The notes: generated by a model not told the origin, from the letters alone. 64,000 bases of DNA from Paraburkholderia sp. UYCP14C (GCF_004197395.1 NZ_SELS01000010.1:1-64000); one strand, 5' to 3'. Counted from the stretch's first letter, positions 1 through 10,418 are shown. A program made the numbers and translations.

Positions 1-1
1 G

Positions 2-610
2 CAGATCAGCGACATCACGGCAGTGGATAGCGCCGACACGTTCGAACGCCCGATCTACGCAGGCAACGCGATCGCGATCGTGCAATCGGCTGACCCGATC
101 AAGGTCATCACCGTGCGCTCGACCGGTTTCGACGCCGTTGCGGCCGAAGGCGGCAGCGCAGCGGTCGAGAAGATCGAAGCGGCAGCCGACGCAGGCATCT
201 CGCAGTTCGTGAGCCGTGAAGTGACGAAGCTGGATCGTCCGGAACTGACGAGCGCAAAGATCATCGTGTCGGGTGGCCGTGGCCTCGGCAACGGCGAGAA
301 CTACACGAAGGTTCTGGAGCCGCTGGCAGACAAGCTCGGCGCGGCACTCGGCGCATCGCGCGCAGCGGTCGATGCGGGCTTCGTGCCGAACGACTATCAG
401 GTCGGCCAGACCGGCAAGATCGTCGCGCCGCAACTGTACGTCGCGGTCGGCATCTCAGGCGCGATCCAGCATCTCGCCGGCATGAAGGACTCGAAGGTGA
501 TCGTCGCGATCAACAAGGATGCGGAAGCGCCGATTTTCAGCGTCGCGGATTACGGCCTCGTCGGTGATCTGTTCACCGTCGTCCCGGAACTCGTGAACGA
601 ACTCGGCTAA
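2..610 (+). CDS. etfA: Electron transfer flavoprotein alpha subunit (3' part)
   Basis: C-terminal two thirds of EtfA; the start lies before the window and the frame is open from base 2. EtfA with EtfB carries electrons from acyl-CoA dehydrogenases to ETF-ubiquinone oxidoreductase. The FAD-binding domain is seen: SGGRGLG near the middle, then [23 protein letters not shown], which contact the FAD in this family, and a terminal block ending in VPELVNELG. The acyl-CoA dehydrogenase that follows about 100 bp downstream is a likely electron donor, so the pair makes metabolic sense, although a terminator lies between them. Confidence 0.95.
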   Translation, partial: QISDITAVDSADTFERPIYAGNAIAIVQSADPIKVITVRSTGFDAVAAEGGSAAVEKIEAAADAGISQFVSREVTKLDRPELTSAKIIVSGGRGLGNGENYTKVLEPLADKLGAALGASRAAVDAGFVPNDYQVGQTGKIVAPQLYVAVGISGAIQHLAGMKDSKVIVAINKDAEAPIFSVADYGLVGDLFTVVPELVNELG

Positions 611-649
611 GCGCCGCGGCGCCTGAAAGAGGCCGCCGAAAGCAAGCGA

Positions 650-686
650 AGGGCGCTGGACCGACCAAGTCCCGCGCCCTTTTTTC
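650..686 (+). terminator. Intrinsic terminator after etfA
   Basis: AGGGCGC and GCGCCCT arms are followed at once by a run of T. It ends the etfA transcript, so the acyl-CoA dehydrogenase probably has its own promoter or depends on readthrough. Confidence 0.7.
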
Positions 687-708
687 ATCTCAAGGGAGGA
701 GAACCAGA

Positions 709-2499
709 ATGAGCTATACGGCGCCCATCAAGGACATGCTGTTCGTGATGAAAGAACTGGCCGGACTCGAAGACATCGCGAAGCTGCCCGGCTTCGAAGA
801 CGCAAACCTCGACACGGCGCAGGCCGTGCTCGACGAGTCGGCGAAACTGTGCGGCGAAGTGCTCGCGCCGCTGAACGTCGACGGCGATCGCAATCCGAGC
901 AGCTGGAAGGACGGCGTCGTCACCGCGACACCCGGTTTCAAGGATGCCTTCCGCCAGTTCTCCGAAGGTGGCTGGCAGGGTGTCCAGCATCCGCTCGACT
1001 ACGAAGGGCAGGGGCTACCGAAGCTGATCGGCACACCGTGCGTCGAAATGCTGAACGCGTCGAATCTGTCGTTCGCGTTGTGTCCGTTGCTGACCGACGG
1101 CGCGATCGAAGCGTTATTGACCGCCGGCAGCGAAGCGCAGAAACAGACTTTCGTACCGAAGCTGATTTCAGGCGAGTGGACCGGCACGATGAACCTCACC
1201 GAGCCGCAGGCCGGCTCCGATCTCGCGCTCGTGCGCACCCGTGCCGAGCCGCAGGGCGACGGTTCGTTCAAGCTGTTCGGCACGAAGATTTTCATCACGT
1301 GGGGCGAGCACGACATGGCGCAGAACATCGTCCATCTCGTCCTCGCGCGCACGCCGAACGCGCCTGATGGCGTGAAAGGCATTTCGCTGTTTCTGGTGCC
1401 GAAGTTTCTCGTCAACGAGGACGGCTCGCTCGGTGAGCGCAACGACGTGCATTGTGTGTCGATTGAGCACAAGCTCGGCATCAAGGCGAGCCCGACTGCG
1501 GTGTTGCAGTTCGGCGATCACGGCGGCGCGCTCGGTCAGCTGATCGGTGAAGAGAATCGCGGCCTCGAATACATGTTCATCATGATGAACGCGGCGCGAT
1601 TCGCGGTCGGCATGCAAGGTGTCGCGATTTCGGATCGCGCGTATCAGAAGGCGGTCGCGTACGCGAAGGAGCGTGTGCAGAGTCGTCCCGTGGACGGTTC
1701 CGCGAAGCAGTCGGTGGCGATCATCCAGCACCCGGACGTGCGCCGCATGCTGTCGACGATGCGCAGCCTCACCGAGGCATCGCGCGCGCTCGCGTACGTC
1801 GCCGCCTCGCACTGCGATATCGCGCATCGTCATCCGGACGAGGCGACGCGCACGAAGCATCAGGCGATCTACGAATACCTGGTGCCGATCGTGAAGGGCT
1901 GGAGCACGGAGCTGTCGGTCGATGTCGCGAGCCTCGGCGTGCAGGTGCACGGCGGCATGGGCTTCATCGAGGAAACCGGCGCCGCGCAGTACTACCGCGA
2001 CGCGCGCATTCTGCCGATCTACGAAGGTACCACCGCGATTCAGGCCAACGACCTGATCGGTCGCAAGACGCTGCGCGATGGCGGCAAGGTTGCGAAGGAA
2101 CTGCTTGCCGGTATCGCCGAAACCGTCGAAGCGCTTGGCGCGCAGCAGGGTGCGGCGTTCGCCTCGATGAAGACGCAGCTCGCGCAGGGCCAACGCGCGC
2201 TTGGCGCGGTCGTCGATTTCGTCGTCGCAAATGCGAAGGGCGATCCGAATGCGGTGTTCGCGGGCAGCGTCCCCTATCTGAAGCTTGCGGGCATCGTGTT
2301 GGGCGGCTGGCAGATGGCGCGTGCGCAGCTCGCTGCGGCGGCGAAGCGCAACGAGGATCCCGCGTTTCATGACGCGAAGATCGCGACCGCGCGGTTCTAC
2401 GCCGAGCACGTGCTGCCGCAGGCGGCGGCGCTCGAAGTGGCGATCGTCAGCGCGAAGGGCGGCGAGGGCGTGCTGGCGTTGTCGGAAGATCAGTTCTGA
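709..2499 (+). CDS. Acyl-CoA dehydrogenase with extra C-terminal domain
   Basis: 596-aa flavoenzyme that introduces an alpha-beta double bond into acyl-CoA. The core shows the FAD/substrate block [17 protein letters not shown] (about residues 162-178) and the C-terminal signature [20 protein letters not shown] followed by [16 protein letters not shown], whose Glu is the usual catalytic base position. About 130 further residues form the extra helical domain found in the long 590-600-aa subfamily. Substrate chain length cannot be told. A strong site, AGGGAGGAG, precedes the ATG. Placement behind etfA supports a role in beta-oxidation. Confidence 0.9.
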   Translation: MSYTAPIKDMLFVMKELAGLEDIAKLPGFEDANLDTAQAVLDESAKLCGEVLAPLNVDGDRNPSSWKDGVVTATPGFKDAFRQFSEGGWQGVQHPLDYEGQGLPKLIGTPCVEMLNASNLSFALCPLLTDGAIEALLTAGSEAQKQTFVPKLISGEWTGTMNLTEPQAGSDLALVRTRAEPQGDGSFKLFGTKIFITWGEHDMAQNIVHLVLARTPNAPDGVKGISLFLVPKFLVNEDGSLGERNDVHCVSIEHKLGIKASPTAVLQFGDHGGALGQLIGEENRGLEYMFIMMNAARFAVGMQGVAISDRAYQKAVAYAKERVQSRPVDGSAKQSVAIIQHPDVRRMLSTMRSLTEASRALAYVAASHCDIAHRHPDEATRTKHQAIYEYLVPIVKGWSTELSVDVASLGVQVHGGMGFIEETGAAQYYRDARILPIYEGTTAIQANDLIGRKTLRDGGKVAKELLAGIAETVEALGAQQGAAFASMKTQLAQGQRALGAVVDFVVANAKGDPNAVFAGSVPYLKLAGIVLGGWQMARAQLAAAAKRNEDPAFHDAKIATARFYAEHVLPQAAALEVAIVSAKGGEGVLALSEDQF

Positions 2500-2545
2500 A
2501 GATGCGTCGATGCCGGCCGCGTGCGGCGGCCGCACGACGGAATGC

Positions 2546-2572
2546 AAACGGCGCCCTCGCGTGGCGCCGTTT
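2546..2572. terminator. Bidirectional-type hairpin between acyl-CoA dehydrogenase and dadA
   Basis: Perfect 10-bp inverted repeat AAACGGCGCC / GGCGCCGTTT with a 7-base loop in the convergent gap between the two genes. The A/T ends allow termination in either direction, though the T-run is short. Confidence 0.65.
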
Positions 2573-2641
2573 GTTATTGCTGCTGCGTTAATTGCGGCCT
2601 GCGCTGTGCGGCCAAGGCCGCGTCAGCGCACCCAGTCGAAC

Positions 2642-3928
2642 TCACGCATACGCCGGTCGATGCTCGCCCGCGGTCTCGCCGAGGTAGCGATGCACGGACA
2701 GATCGTCCGCGCGAATCGCGGGCTGCTTGCCCGACATCAGGTCGGCCAGCAGTTGGCCCGAGCCGCACGACATCGTCCAGCCGAGCGTGCCGTGGCCGGT
2801 GTTCAGGAACAGGTTCGGCACCGGCGTGCGGCCGACGATCGGCGTGCCGTCCGGCGTCATCGGGCGCAAACCGGTCCAGAACGTCGCCTTCGACGTGTCG
2901 CCGCCACCCGGGAACAGGTCGTTCACCGAAAGCTCGAGCGTCTCGCGGCGTGCCTGGCGCAGCGATTTGTCGAAGCCGACGATCTCCGCCATGCCGCCGA
3001 CGCGAATCCGGTCGTCGAAGCGCGTAATCGCGATCTTGTAGGTTTCGTCGAGCACGGTGGACACCGGCGCGGCAGCCGCGTCGACGATCGGCGCGGTGAT
3101 CGAATAGCCCTTCAGCGGATAGACCGGAATCTTGACGATGCCATCGAGGAAACGCGTCGAATACGAACCGAGCGCGACCACGAACGAATCCGCGCGCACC
3201 AGTTCGCCGCCGCACTGCACGCCGGCGATGCGGCCGCCCGCCATCGCGAGCGCGTCGATCGACGTGTTGTAGCGGAACTTGACGCCCAGTTCTTCGGCGA
3301 GCGCCGCGAGGCGCGTCGTGAACATCTGGCAGTCGCCGGTTTCGTCGCCGGGCAGGCGCAGGCCGCCGGTGAGCTTGTGCGACACCGCGGCGAGCGCCGG
3401 TTCGGCCTTGCCCAGTTGGTCCGCCGTCAGCAGTTCGTACGGCACGTTGGCTTCCTGCAGCACGGCGATGTCTTTCGCGGCGCCGTCGAACTGCTGCTGC
3501 GTGCGAAACACCTGCAGCGTGCCGCCGGTGCGGCCTTCGTACTGGATGCCGGTGTCGGCGCGCAGCGCCTGCAGGCAGTCGCGGCTGTATTCTGCGAGTC
3601 GCACCATGCGGCCCTTGTTCACCGCATAGCGCGGCGCCGTACAGTTCTGCAGCATCTGCCACATCCATTGCAGCTGGAACGCGGTGCCGTCGAGGCGGAT
3701 CGCGAGCGGAGCGTGCTTCTGGAACATCCACTTGACGGCCTTCAGCGGCACGCCCGGCGCCGCCCATGGCGACGCGTACCCCGGCGAGATCTGGCCCGCG
3801 TTGGCGAAACTGGTTTCGAGCGCCGGGCCGGCCTCGCGATCGATGACGGTCACTTCGTGACCGGCGCGTGCGAGGTAATACGCGCTCGTCACGCCGACGA
3901 CGCCACTGCCCAAAACGACGACTCGCAT
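2642..3928 (-). CDS. dadA: D-amino acid dehydrogenase small subunit
   Basis: 428-aa FAD enzyme oxidising D-amino acids, mainly D-alanine, to 2-oxo acids at the inner membrane, with electrons passed to the respiratory chain. It begins [20 protein letters not shown], a textbook GxGxxG dinucleotide site. [10 protein letters not shown] and [20 protein letters not shown] near the C-terminus are typical of DadA. The start is the internal ATG with GGAG upstream; the longer open frame adds 38 unlikely residues. Length matches the ~430-aa family. It is divergent from the Lrp-type regulator, the usual arrangement for a dad control pair. Confidence 0.93.
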   Translation of the reverse strand: MRVVVLGSGVVGVTSAYYLARAGHEVTVIDREAGPALETSFANAGQISPGYASPWAAPGVPLKAVKWMFQKHAPLAIRLDGTAFQLQWMWQMLQNCTAPRYAVNKGRMVRLAEYSRDCLQALRADTGIQYEGRTGGTLQVFRTQQQFDGAAKDIAVLQEANVPYELLTADQLGKAEPALAAVSHKLTGGLRLPGDETGDCQMFTTRLAALAEELGVKFRYNTSIDALAMAGGRIAGVQCGGELVRADSFVVALGSYSTRFLDGIVKIPVYPLKGYSITAPIVDAAAAPVSTVLDETYKIAITRFDDRIRVGGMAEIVGFDKSLRQARRETLELSVNDLFPGGGDTSKATFWTGLRPMTPDGTPIVGRTPVPNLFLNTGHGTLGWTMSCGSGQLLADLMSGKQPAIRADDLSVHRYLGETAGEHRPAYA

Positions 3929-4108
3929 AGCTGCTCCAGGTATCCAAAAATTGTGTGAGGGCAAGGCGTTCGTCGCCGGATTCGATCCGATTCGATTCGA
4001 CGAGCTGCAACGTGAGGTGAAATGCCGTTTGCCCAGTGTCAACCGCTATACTATTAACAGTGGGACAGGTTTTGTTATCGTATTTTCATCATTTTTAGAA
4101 AAAACACC

Positions 4109-4597
4109 ATGCGTACCCAGCGCCAGCCCGTGCGGGCTCTCGACAAGCTCGATCACAAGATCCTGCGGCTCCTGCAGCAGGACGGCCGTATGGCGATGAA
4201 GGACCTGGCGGAGCAGGTCGGGCTGTCGGTGACGCCGTGCATCGAGCGCGTCAAGCGGATGGAGCGCGACGGCGTGATCACCGGCTACTACGCGCGCGTG
4301 AACCCGGCCGAGCTGGGTGCGGCGCTGCTCGTATTCGTCGAGATCACGCTCGATCACAAGAGCGGCAACATGTTCGACCAGTTCCGGCGCGAGGTGCAGA
4401 AGATCCCCGAGGTGCTCGAGTGCCACCTCGTATCGGGCGATTTCGACTATCTAATTAAGGCGCGCATCGGCGAAATGGCCGACTACCGCAAATTGCTCGG
4501 CGACATCCTGCTGCAGTTGCCGGGCGCAGTGCAGTCGAAGAGCTACGTGGTGATGGAGGAAATCAAGGAGACGCTGACGATCGCGGTGGGCGAGTAA
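4109..4597 (+). CDS. lrp: Lrp/AsnC-family transcriptional regulator
   Basis: 162-aa leucine-responsive-type regulator. The N-terminal helix-turn-helix (about 15-60) contains LAEQVGLSVTPCIERVKRME, and the C-terminal RAM effector domain contains VLECHLVSGDFDYLIKARI. It is strikingly similar to E. coli Lrp across its length. Divergent placement about 180 bp from dadA suggests that it controls dadA in response to alanine, as DadR/Lrp does elsewhere. Whether it is a global Lrp or a local DadR-type regulator cannot be decided from sequence. Confidence 0.9.
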   Translation: MRTQRQPVRALDKLDHKILRLLQQDGRMAMKDLAEQVGLSVTPCIERVKRMERDGVITGYYARVNPAELGAALLVFVEITLDHKSGNMFDQFRREVQKIPEVLECHLVSGDFDYLIKARIGEMADYRKLLGDILLQLPGAVQSKSYVVMEEIKETLTIAVGE

Positions 4598-4648
4598 GCG
4601 CCGACTAACTGACGGCGCTGGCCGCCTATTGCAGACTCGACGAAGTGC

Positions 4649-4683
4649 TCGACAAACGGCGTAAACACTGTATATTTATACAG
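4649..4683 (+). promoter_or_regulatory. LexA (SOS) box embedded in a sigma-70 promoter
   Basis: CTGTATATTTATACAG at 4668-4683 is a perfect CTG-N10-CAG LexA operator with AT-rich core. It overlaps a -10 element TATATT (4671-4676), and TCGACA (4649-4654) lies 16 bases upstream as a -35. LexA bound here would block the promoter of the radical SAM gene. The predicted transcript start, near 4683, lies upstream of both candidate start codons. Confidence 0.85.
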
Positions 4684-4703
4684 GTGTTTTGCGCCGTTTT
4701 CTT

Positions 4704-5894
4704 ATGGCGCTTCCTGTTTGCGTTTGCATTGCGTGGCCCGCCGTGGATGACCCCGACACCCCTGACATTCCCGAATTTCCGATCGCGCCGCCGGCGCCTC
4801 GCAAGGGGCGCGGCGCGGTCACGAACCTGCAAGGCCGCTACGAAGTCTACCAGCGCGAGGCCGTCGACGACGGCTGGCAGACGGCCGACGAGGACGGTGA
4901 GCCGAAGGTCCTGCGCACGCAGGTGTTCGAGGAGCGCGCCAAAACGATCCTCACACGCAACGCGTCGCCGGACATTCCGTTCAATGTGTCGCTGAATCCG
5001 TATCGCGGCTGCGAGCACGGCTGCATCTATTGCTTCGCGCGGCCTACGCACAGCTACCTGGGCTTGTCGCCGGGGCTCGATTTCGAAAGCCGTATCTACG
5101 CGAAGATCAACGCGCCCGAACTGCTCGAGCGGGAACTGTCGAAAAAATCCTATGTACCGGAGCCGATCGCGCTCGGCGTCGCGACCGACGCATGGCAGCC
5201 GGCCGAACGCGACTTGCGCCTGACGCGTCGCGTGGTCGAGGTGCTCAGCGAGCGCAATCACCCGTTTGCGGCGATCACCAAATCGTCGCTGATCGAGCGC
5301 GACATCGATCTGCTCGCGCCGATGGCGGAACGCGGTCAGTTCATGGCGGCGATCACCATCACCACGCTGGACGCCGACATCTCGCGTACGCTCGAACCGC
5401 GCGCGGCCACGCCGTCGCGCCGGCTGCGCACGATCCGCACGCTCAGCGAGGCGGGCATTCCGGTCGGCGTCAGCATCGCGCCGGTGATCCCGTTCGTCAC
5501 CGAACCGGACATGGAGCGCGTGCTCGAAGCGTGCGCGCAAGCGGGTGCCAGCAACGCGAGCTATATCGTGCTGCGGCTGCCGTGGGAGGTCGCGCCGCTG
5601 TTCAAGGATTGGCTGAGCGCGCATTTCCCGGATCGGGCCGAGCGCGTGATGAGCCGTGTGCGCGACATGGGGGGCGGTAAGGATTACGACTCGTCGTTCT
5701 CGACTCGCATGAAGGGAGAGGGACTATGGGCGGATCTGCTCAGGCAGCGCTTTCACAAGGCCGTGCGCCGGTTGGGGCTGACCGGGCGCGACCGCGGCAT
5801 TCTCGACATGTCGCACTTCCGCCGCATCGAGCCGCCGCGCGCCGAGCAGGCGAGCGCACCGGCGCGCGACAATCCGCAACTGAGGCTGTTCTAG
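4704..5894 (+). CDS. PA0069-family radical SAM protein, SOS-controlled
   Basis: About 396-aa radical SAM enzyme. The cluster-binding motif is CEHGCIYCFARP (CxxxCxxC), roughly 105 residues in, followed by the SplB-like SAM/TIM-barrel region (DAWQPAERDLRLTRRVVEVL; TLDADISRTLEPRA; RLPWEVAPLF). It belongs to the PA0069/COG1533 group related to spore photoproduct lyase; the substrate is unknown. The LexA box just upstream suggests a DNA-damage role. The start is uncertain: ATG at 4704 or in-frame GTG at 4743, neither with a clear ribosome site. The residues between them look poorly conserved, which favours 4743. Confidence 0.85.
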   Translation: MALPVCVCIAWPAVDDPDTPDIPEFPIAPPAPRKGRGAVTNLQGRYEVYQREAVDDGWQTADEDGEPKVLRTQVFEERAKTILTRNASPDIPFNVSLNPYRGCEHGCIYCFARPTHSYLGLSPGLDFESRIYAKINAPELLERELSKKSYVPEPIALGVATDAWQPAERDLRLTRRVVEVLSERNHPFAAITKSSLIERDIDLLAPMAERGQFMAAITITTLDADISRTLEPRAATPSRRLRTIRTLSEAGIPVGVSIAPVIPFVTEPDMERVLEACAQAGASNASYIVLRLPWEVAPLFKDWLSAHFPDRAERVMSRVRDMGGGKDYDSSFSTRMKGEGLWADLLRQRFHKAVRRLGLTGRDRGILDMSHFRRIEPPRAEQASAPARDNPQLRLF

Positions 5895-5930
5895 TGCGCC
5901 GGGGCGCTTGCCGGTGCCGTGCCGCGGGAG

Positions 5931-6398
5931 CTACTGCGAAATCACTTTAGCCGCTTCGACCTGACTTTCGAAGTAGGTCTGGAACGCGAGCGCGAGACCG
6001 GTCATCAGCAGGAACGCGCCAATCAGAAGCGAAAAGATTACGACGAAAATGACCGTCCAGCCCGAGCGGCTTTTGCGTTGCGTGTGGGCGTTGAATTGCG
6101 CATCCCATTTTTGATCCGGACGCAGCCCGTAGACGAGCGCGGCCAGAAACGCGGCAAACAACGACACCGCGCCGATCGACGCGAGCACCCAGCCGAGGAT
6201 CGAGGCGCGCTCGGTGGCGATCAGCAGCATCACGCCGGGAATGCCGATCAGCGTGCCAAGCAGATGTGCCCAGCCGTAGATGTCCCGCGTGCCGTACAGA
6301 TAGAAACGGTGGGCGCCGAGGCTGCCGAACAGGAACGCCAGCGCGGCGGTAAGCGTCTTGGATCTGAAGCGCGGGGAAGTCGAGGCAACGGTGGACAT
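5931..6398 (-). CDS. TM2-domain membrane protein
   Basis: 155-aa inner-membrane protein. The N-terminal TM2 module is clear: KTLTAALAFLFGSLGAHRFYLYG followed by a second membrane segment and a short loop with DIYGWAHLLGTLIGIPG. Two further hydrophobic segments follow (about 68-90 and 117-140), linked by a polar stretch with RPDQKWDAQFNAH. TM2 proteins have no assigned biochemical role in bacteria. It is convergent with the radical SAM gene and not obviously in an operon. Confidence 0.8.
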   Translation of the reverse strand: MSTVASTSPRFRSKTLTAALAFLFGSLGAHRFYLYGTRDIYGWAHLLGTLIGIPGVMLLIATERASILGWVLASIGAVSLFAAFLAALVYGLRPDQKWDAQFNAHTQRKSRSGWTVIFVVIFSLLIGAFLLMTGLALAFQTYFESQVEAAKVISQ

Positions 6399-6580
6399 GA
6401 ACGCGTGGGCAGAGTGACAGGCGGTCGAAAGGAGCGGTGCGCCGCAGGGCGCGAACCGACGCGCATTCTACGCCTGTGGCGGGCGGGCGGTCACCCGGTC
6501 TGAAAGCGGGGTGGCGGGATGCGCCGGACGTGGCTCCACGTGAGTGCGGCCGCTCGGCCGTGCATGCAGGCATCCGCGCG

Positions 6581-7765
6581 TTACGGCGCTGAGTAAGTGA
6601 CGCGGTAGATGGCGCCGGCGGTGTCGTCGCTGATCAGTAGCGAACCGTCTGGCAGCGGCAGTACGTCGGCGGGGCGGCCCCAGACCGATTCGCCGGGTTG
6701 CAGCCAGCCTTCGGCAAAGACCTGCTGCCGTGCGTGGCTGCCGTCGGGATCGGTGATCACGCGCACGACGCGGTAACCGACCTTCTTGCTCCGATTCCAC
6801 GAGCCGTGCTCGGCGATGAAGATGTTGTTCCGGTAGTCGGCGGGAAACATCGGGCCGTCGTAGAAGCGCATGCCGAGCGCCGCCACGTGCGCGCCAAGCT
6901 GGACCACCGGCGGCGTGAATTCGCTGCACGGATGATCCTTGCCGAACTCGGGGTCGGGCGTGTCGCCGCCGTGACAGTACGGAAAGCCGAAATTCATGTC
7001 GAGCCGTGGCGCGCGGTTGAGCTTGTCGCTCGGGATATCGTCGCCGAGCAGGTCGCGGCCGTTGTCGGTGAACCACAGCTCGTGAGTGACCGGATGCCAC
7101 GCGAAGCCAACCGAATTGCGGATGCCGCGTGCGACGACTTCGTAGTGGCTGCCGTCCGGGTCCATGCGGGCAATCAGCGCATAGCGGTCCGGATCTCGCT
7201 CGCAAATGTTGCACGGCGCGCCCTGCGGCACATACAGCTTGCCATCCGGGCCGAACGCGATGAATTTCCAGCCGTGATGCGTTTCCGTGGGCAGCTTGTC
7301 GGTGACGACGACGGGTTTCGGCGGATCGGTCAGGTGCGCGTCGATCGCATCGAAGCGCACGATTTTCGACACGGCCGACACATACAATGCGCCTTCGTGC
7401 CACGCGACGCCGGCTGGGATCTGCAGCCCTGACGCGATCACATGGTGGCCCGTCACGCGGCCGTTGCGTAGTTCGAGCGCATAGACGTGCCCATCCTGGC
7501 TGCCCACGTAGAGAATGCCCTTGGGCGACAACGTCATCGCGCGAGCGCTCGGCACGTCGTCCGACAACACTTCGATATGAAAGCCCGGCGGCAGCCTGAT
7601 TCTCTCGATGGGCAGTGCGGCGTTTGCCGTCAACGCCCGCGCGGCGAGTAACGCGGACGCCGCTACGCGTAGAATCCGGCTACACGAGGCGCGCAAATGT
7701 CCAGCAGAGGGCACGGAAAAGGCAAAAAAGGCGAACGGAAACGAGAGGTTCGGCTGGCGTCGCAC
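6581..7765 (-). CDS. Secreted PQQ-dependent sugar (sorbosone-type) dehydrogenase
   Basis: 394-aa exported beta-propeller protein. The N-terminus carries a long hydrophobic export signal ending near ALTANA. The rest has propeller blades of the soluble glucose/L-sorbosone dehydrogenase family: GILYVGSQDGHVYAL, PAGVAWHEGALYVSA, HHGWKFIAFGPDGKLYV, GIRNSVGFAWHPVTHELWFTDNGRD, and VWGRPADVLPLPDGSLLISDD at the end. These enzymes oxidise sugars or aldehydes in the periplasm with PQQ as cofactor. The true substrate is unknown. Cys pairs (CNICERD, YCHGGD) may form disulfides. The start is the first available codon. Confidence 0.83.
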   Translation of the reverse strand: MRRQPNLSFPFAFFAFSVPSAGHLRASCSRILRVAASALLAARALTANAALPIERIRLPPGFHIEVLSDDVPSARAMTLSPKGILYVGSQDGHVYALELRNGRVTGHHVIASGLQIPAGVAWHEGALYVSAVSKIVRFDAIDAHLTDPPKPVVVTDKLPTETHHGWKFIAFGPDGKLYVPQGAPCNICERDPDRYALIARMDPDGSHYEVVARGIRNSVGFAWHPVTHELWFTDNGRDLLGDDIPSDKLNRAPRLDMNFGFPYCHGGDTPDPEFGKDHPCSEFTPPVVQLGAHVAALGMRFYDGPMFPADYRNNIFIAEHGSWNRSKKVGYRVVRVITDPDGSHARQQVFAEGWLQPGESVWGRPADVLPLPDGSLLISDDTAGAIYRVTYSAP

Positions 7766-7862
7766 AGGCGCTCCTTCAAGTAATTCGGGCGTTTGAGCCA
7801 GTTGACGCAGCTCTTGTGGAAGGCCGGTTCACTCCGGTTCCGCAGTTTATCCCGGTAAGTGT

Positions 7863-7891
7863 TTGTTATGGCGTCGGTTTCCCGCTATAAT
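7863..7891 (+). promoter_or_regulatory. Sigma-70 promoter of the rpsP operon
   Basis: TTGTTA (7863-7868), a 17-base spacer and a consensus TATAAT (7886-7891) lie about 45 bases before the rpsP ATG. Confidence 0.8.
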
Positions 7892-7936
7892 CGCGTGTTT
7901 CAGTCGTTCCGAACCCCGGTTTTCAAGGATTCTAGT

Positions 7937-8191
7937 ATGGTCATCATCCGCTTGGCTCGTGGCGGCTCCAAGAAGCGCCCGTTCTACAACATCGTCGCCA
8001 CCGATTCGCGCAGCCGTCGCGACGGCCGCTTCATCGAGCGCGTCGGTTTCTACAACCCGGTCGCTACGAAGGGCGAGTCCCTGCGTATCGCTCAGGATCG
8101 CCTGACGTACTGGCAAGGTGTTGGCGCGCAACTGTCGCCGACCGTCGAGCGTCTCGTGAAAGAAGCGCAAAAGGCGCAGCCGGCTGCTTGA
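7937..8191 (+). CDS. rpsP: 30S ribosomal protein S16
   Basis: 84-aa small-subunit protein needed for assembly of the 5' domain of 16S r[28 protein letters not shown] and [14 protein letters not shown] are characteristic. The start is the ATG behind AAGGA; the open frame upstream runs across the promoter and is not coding. First gene of the conserved rpsP-rimM-trmD-rplS operon. Confidence 0.98.
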   Translation: MVIIRLARGGSKKRPFYNIVATDSRSRRDGRFIERVGFYNPVATKGESLRIAQDRLTYWQGVGAQLSPTVERLVKEAQKAQPAA

Positions 8192-8316
8192 TATGGCGGC
8201 CCGCAGGCGTATCGTCGTCGGTTTGGCCGGCGGCTCGCGTGAGCAGTCCGATGCGCAATTTGTTTTACTGAAGCAGACGCCAAAGCAGGCTGCGAAGTTG
8301 TTGTCGAGGGTATTCG

Positions 8317-9051
8317 ATGTCTGAGCGTGATTCCGGCAGTTCTGGTAGCGCCAAGGCAGCTTCGCGCGCAAAGGCGTCTGGTCAGGCATCGTTCGGTGCA
8401 TTCGTCCGCAAGCCGGTCGAACGAACCGACGGCAAGGCGAAAGAGGCGCAAGCCAATGTCGTGAACGCTGGTTCCGAAGCTGCAGAAATGCGCATCGAAA
8501 CGGCGGCAAGCTGGCCGGCCGATGCGATCGAAGTCGGCGCAATTGTCGACGCTTATGGTCTCAAAGGCTGGGTCAAGGTAGCCGCGCACGCGGATACCGG
8601 GCACGGTGGCGACGCTTTGCTGAGCGCGAAGCGCTGGTGGCTGCTGAAAGGCCAGGAGCGCAAATCGGCGCCGTCCTTGCAGTCCAAAACGCATGCCGAC
8701 AGCGTGGTCGCCCGGCTGGGTGGTGTCGCTGACCGTGATGTGGCGCTGGCTTTGCGCGGCTCTCGCGTGTACGTCAGCCGTAGCGAATTTCCGGCGCTCG
8801 AAGCCGACGAATTCTACTGGGTCGATCTGATCGGCCTGGACGTGGTGAATCTCGCCGGGCTCAATCTCGGCAAGGTCGCCAGCATGATCGACAACGGTGC
8901 GCAGTCGGTGCTGCGCATCGAATATCCGGCTACCGACAAAAGCGGCAAGCCGATCGCAGGCGAGCGTTTGATTCCGTTCGTCGGCGTCTTTGTCAAAACG
9001 GTGGACCAGGCGGCAAAGCAGATCGTCGTCGACTGGGAAGCTGACTATTGA
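8317..9051 (+). CDS. rimM: Ribosome maturation factor RimM
   Basis: 244-aa protein that binds S19 and helps assemble the 30S head. The core begins at about residue 66 ([22 protein letters not shown]), and the C-terminal PRC-barrel contains [24 protein letters not shown] and ends IVVDWEADY. The N-terminal 60-odd residues, rich in Ser, Ala, Lys and Gln, are an extension absent from short RimM proteins but usual in Burkholderia. GAGGG precedes the ATG. It sits between rpsP and trmD as expected. Confidence 0.95.
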   Translation: MSERDSGSSGSAKAASRAKASGQASFGAFVRKPVERTDGKAKEAQANVVNAGSEAAEMRIETAASWPADAIEVGAIVDAYGLKGWVKVAAHADTGHGGDALLSAKRWWLLKGQERKSAPSLQSKTHADSVVARLGGVADRDVALALRGSRVYVSRSEFPALEADEFYWVDLIGLDVVNLAGLNLGKVASMIDNGAQSVLRIEYPATDKSGKPIAGERLIPFVGVFVKTVDQAAKQIVVDWEADY

Positions 9052-9076
9052 AATCTATCGTTGAATGGGGAGAGCG

Positions 9077-9844
9077 ATGCAGTTCGATGTCGTGACGCTC
9101 TTTCCAGAAATGTTCCGCGCGTTGACCGACTGGGGTATCACCAGTCGAGCCGCGAAGCAGCAGCGCTATGGGTTGCGTACGTGGAATCCGCGCGATTTCA
9201 CGATAGATAACTACCGCACGATCGACGATCGCCCATACGGCGGCGGCCCCGGCATGGTCATGCTGGCCCGGCCGCTCGAAGAGGCGATCAGTGCCGCGAA
9301 GGCGGCGCAGTCGGAGCAGGGCATCGGCACGTCGCGCGTCGTGATGATGTCGCCGCAAGGCGCCACGCTGAATCACGAGCGCGTGATGAAGTTCGCGGGC
9401 GAACCCGGTCTGATCTTGTTGTGCGGGCGCTACGAAGCGATCGACCAGCGTCTGCTCGACCGTGTCGTCGACGAGGAAGTCAGCCTTGGCGACTTCGTGC
9501 TCTCGGGCGGCGAGTTGCCCGCGATGGCGTTGATGGATGCGGTCGTGCGTCAGTTGCCTGGCGTGCTGAACGACTCGCAGTCGGCGGTGCAGGATAGCTT
9601 CGTCGACGTGCTGCTCGATTGTCCGCACTACACGCGTCCCGAGGAATACGAGGGCGTGCGGGTGCCTGATGTGCTGCTCGGCGGCCATCATGCGGAAATC
9701 GAAGCGTGGCGGCGGCGCGAAGCATTGCGCAACACGTTGAACAAACGGCCCGATCTGATCGTGAAGGCCCGAAAGAACAGAATGCTGAGCCGTGCCGACG
9801 AGGCGTGGCTCGCAAGTCTCGCGAAGGAAGAACCGAAGGCCTGA
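9077..9844 (+). CDS. trmD: tRNA (guanine-37-N1) methyltransferase
   Basis: 255-aa SAM-dependent enzyme that makes m1G37 in tRNAs and so prevents +1 frameshifting. It begins [21 protein letters not shown]. The knot and SAM site show [45 protein letters not shown], and [12 protein letters not shown] is also typical. The ATG behind GGGGAGAG gives exactly the E. coli length; a longer start adds four residues and is less likely. It follows rimM by 25 bp. Confidence 0.97.
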   Translation: MQFDVVTLFPEMFRALTDWGITSRAAKQQRYGLRTWNPRDFTIDNYRTIDDRPYGGGPGMVMLARPLEEAISAAKAAQSEQGIGTSRVVMMSPQGATLNHERVMKFAGEPGLILLCGRYEAIDQRLLDRVVDEEVSLGDFVLSGGELPAMALMDAVVRQLPGVLNDSQSAVQDSFVDVLLDCPHYTRPEEYEGVRVPDVLLGGHHAEIEAWRRREALRNTLNKRPDLIVKARKNRMLSRADEAWLASLAKEEPKA

Positions 9845-9993
9845 GGCTCAGGTCTTTCGAGCGGACACAAGGCGGTGCCGTACATGCGTGTGCGGCGCCA
9901 GATGTGAACCCATCCTCTATCGGGGCCGTAGCTGAACGCAGTAAGCGCGTGAGGCAGGTACGAACGCCGACAAGATGGATCTAGGAGTCAGTA

Positions 9994-10380
9994 ATGAATC
10001 TGATTGCAAAACTCGAGCAGGAAGAAATCGCGCGCGTTCTCGGCGAAAAGACCATTCCGGATTTTGGTCCGGGCGACACGGTCATCGTCAGCGTGAACGT
10101 GGTTGAAGGCACGCGTAAGCGTGTGCAGGCTTACGAAGGCGTCGTGATCGCCAAGCGTAATCGCGGTCTGAATTCGTCGTTCATCGTCCGCAAGATTTCG
10201 TCGGGCGAAGGCGTCGAGCGTACGTTCCAGACGTATTCGCCGCTGCTGGCAAGCATCGTCGTCAAGCGTCGCGGCGATGTGCGTCGTGCGAAGCTGTACT
10301 ATCTGCGCGAGCGTTCGGGCAAGTCGGCTCGAATCAAGGAAAAGCTGGTCTCGAAAGACCGCGCTTCTTCCGAAGCGTAA
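9994..10380 (+). CDS. rplS: 50S ribosomal protein L19
   Basis: 128-aa large-subunit protein at the 30S/50S interface. [57 protein letters not shown] is near-consensus. AGGAG lies at the right distance from the ATG. Last gene of the rpsP operon, followed directly by a terminator. The 149-bp gap from trmD shows no gene. Confidence 0.98.
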   Translation: MNLIAKLEQEEIARVLGEKTIPDFGPGDTVIVSVNVVEGTRKRVQAYEGVVIAKRNRGLNSSFIVRKISSGEGVERTFQTYSPLLASIVVKRRGDVRRAKLYYLRERSGKSARIKEKLVSKDRASSEA

Positions 10381-10390
10381 ATGCTGTAAG

Positions 10391-10418
10391 AAAAAGCACC
10401 CCTCGCGGGTGCTTTTTT
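10391..10418 (+). terminator. Terminator of the rpsP-rplS operon
   Basis: AAAAAGCACCC and GGGTGCTTTTT arms with a 5-base loop and a T6 tail, starting about 10 bases after the rplS stop. Confidence 0.9.
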
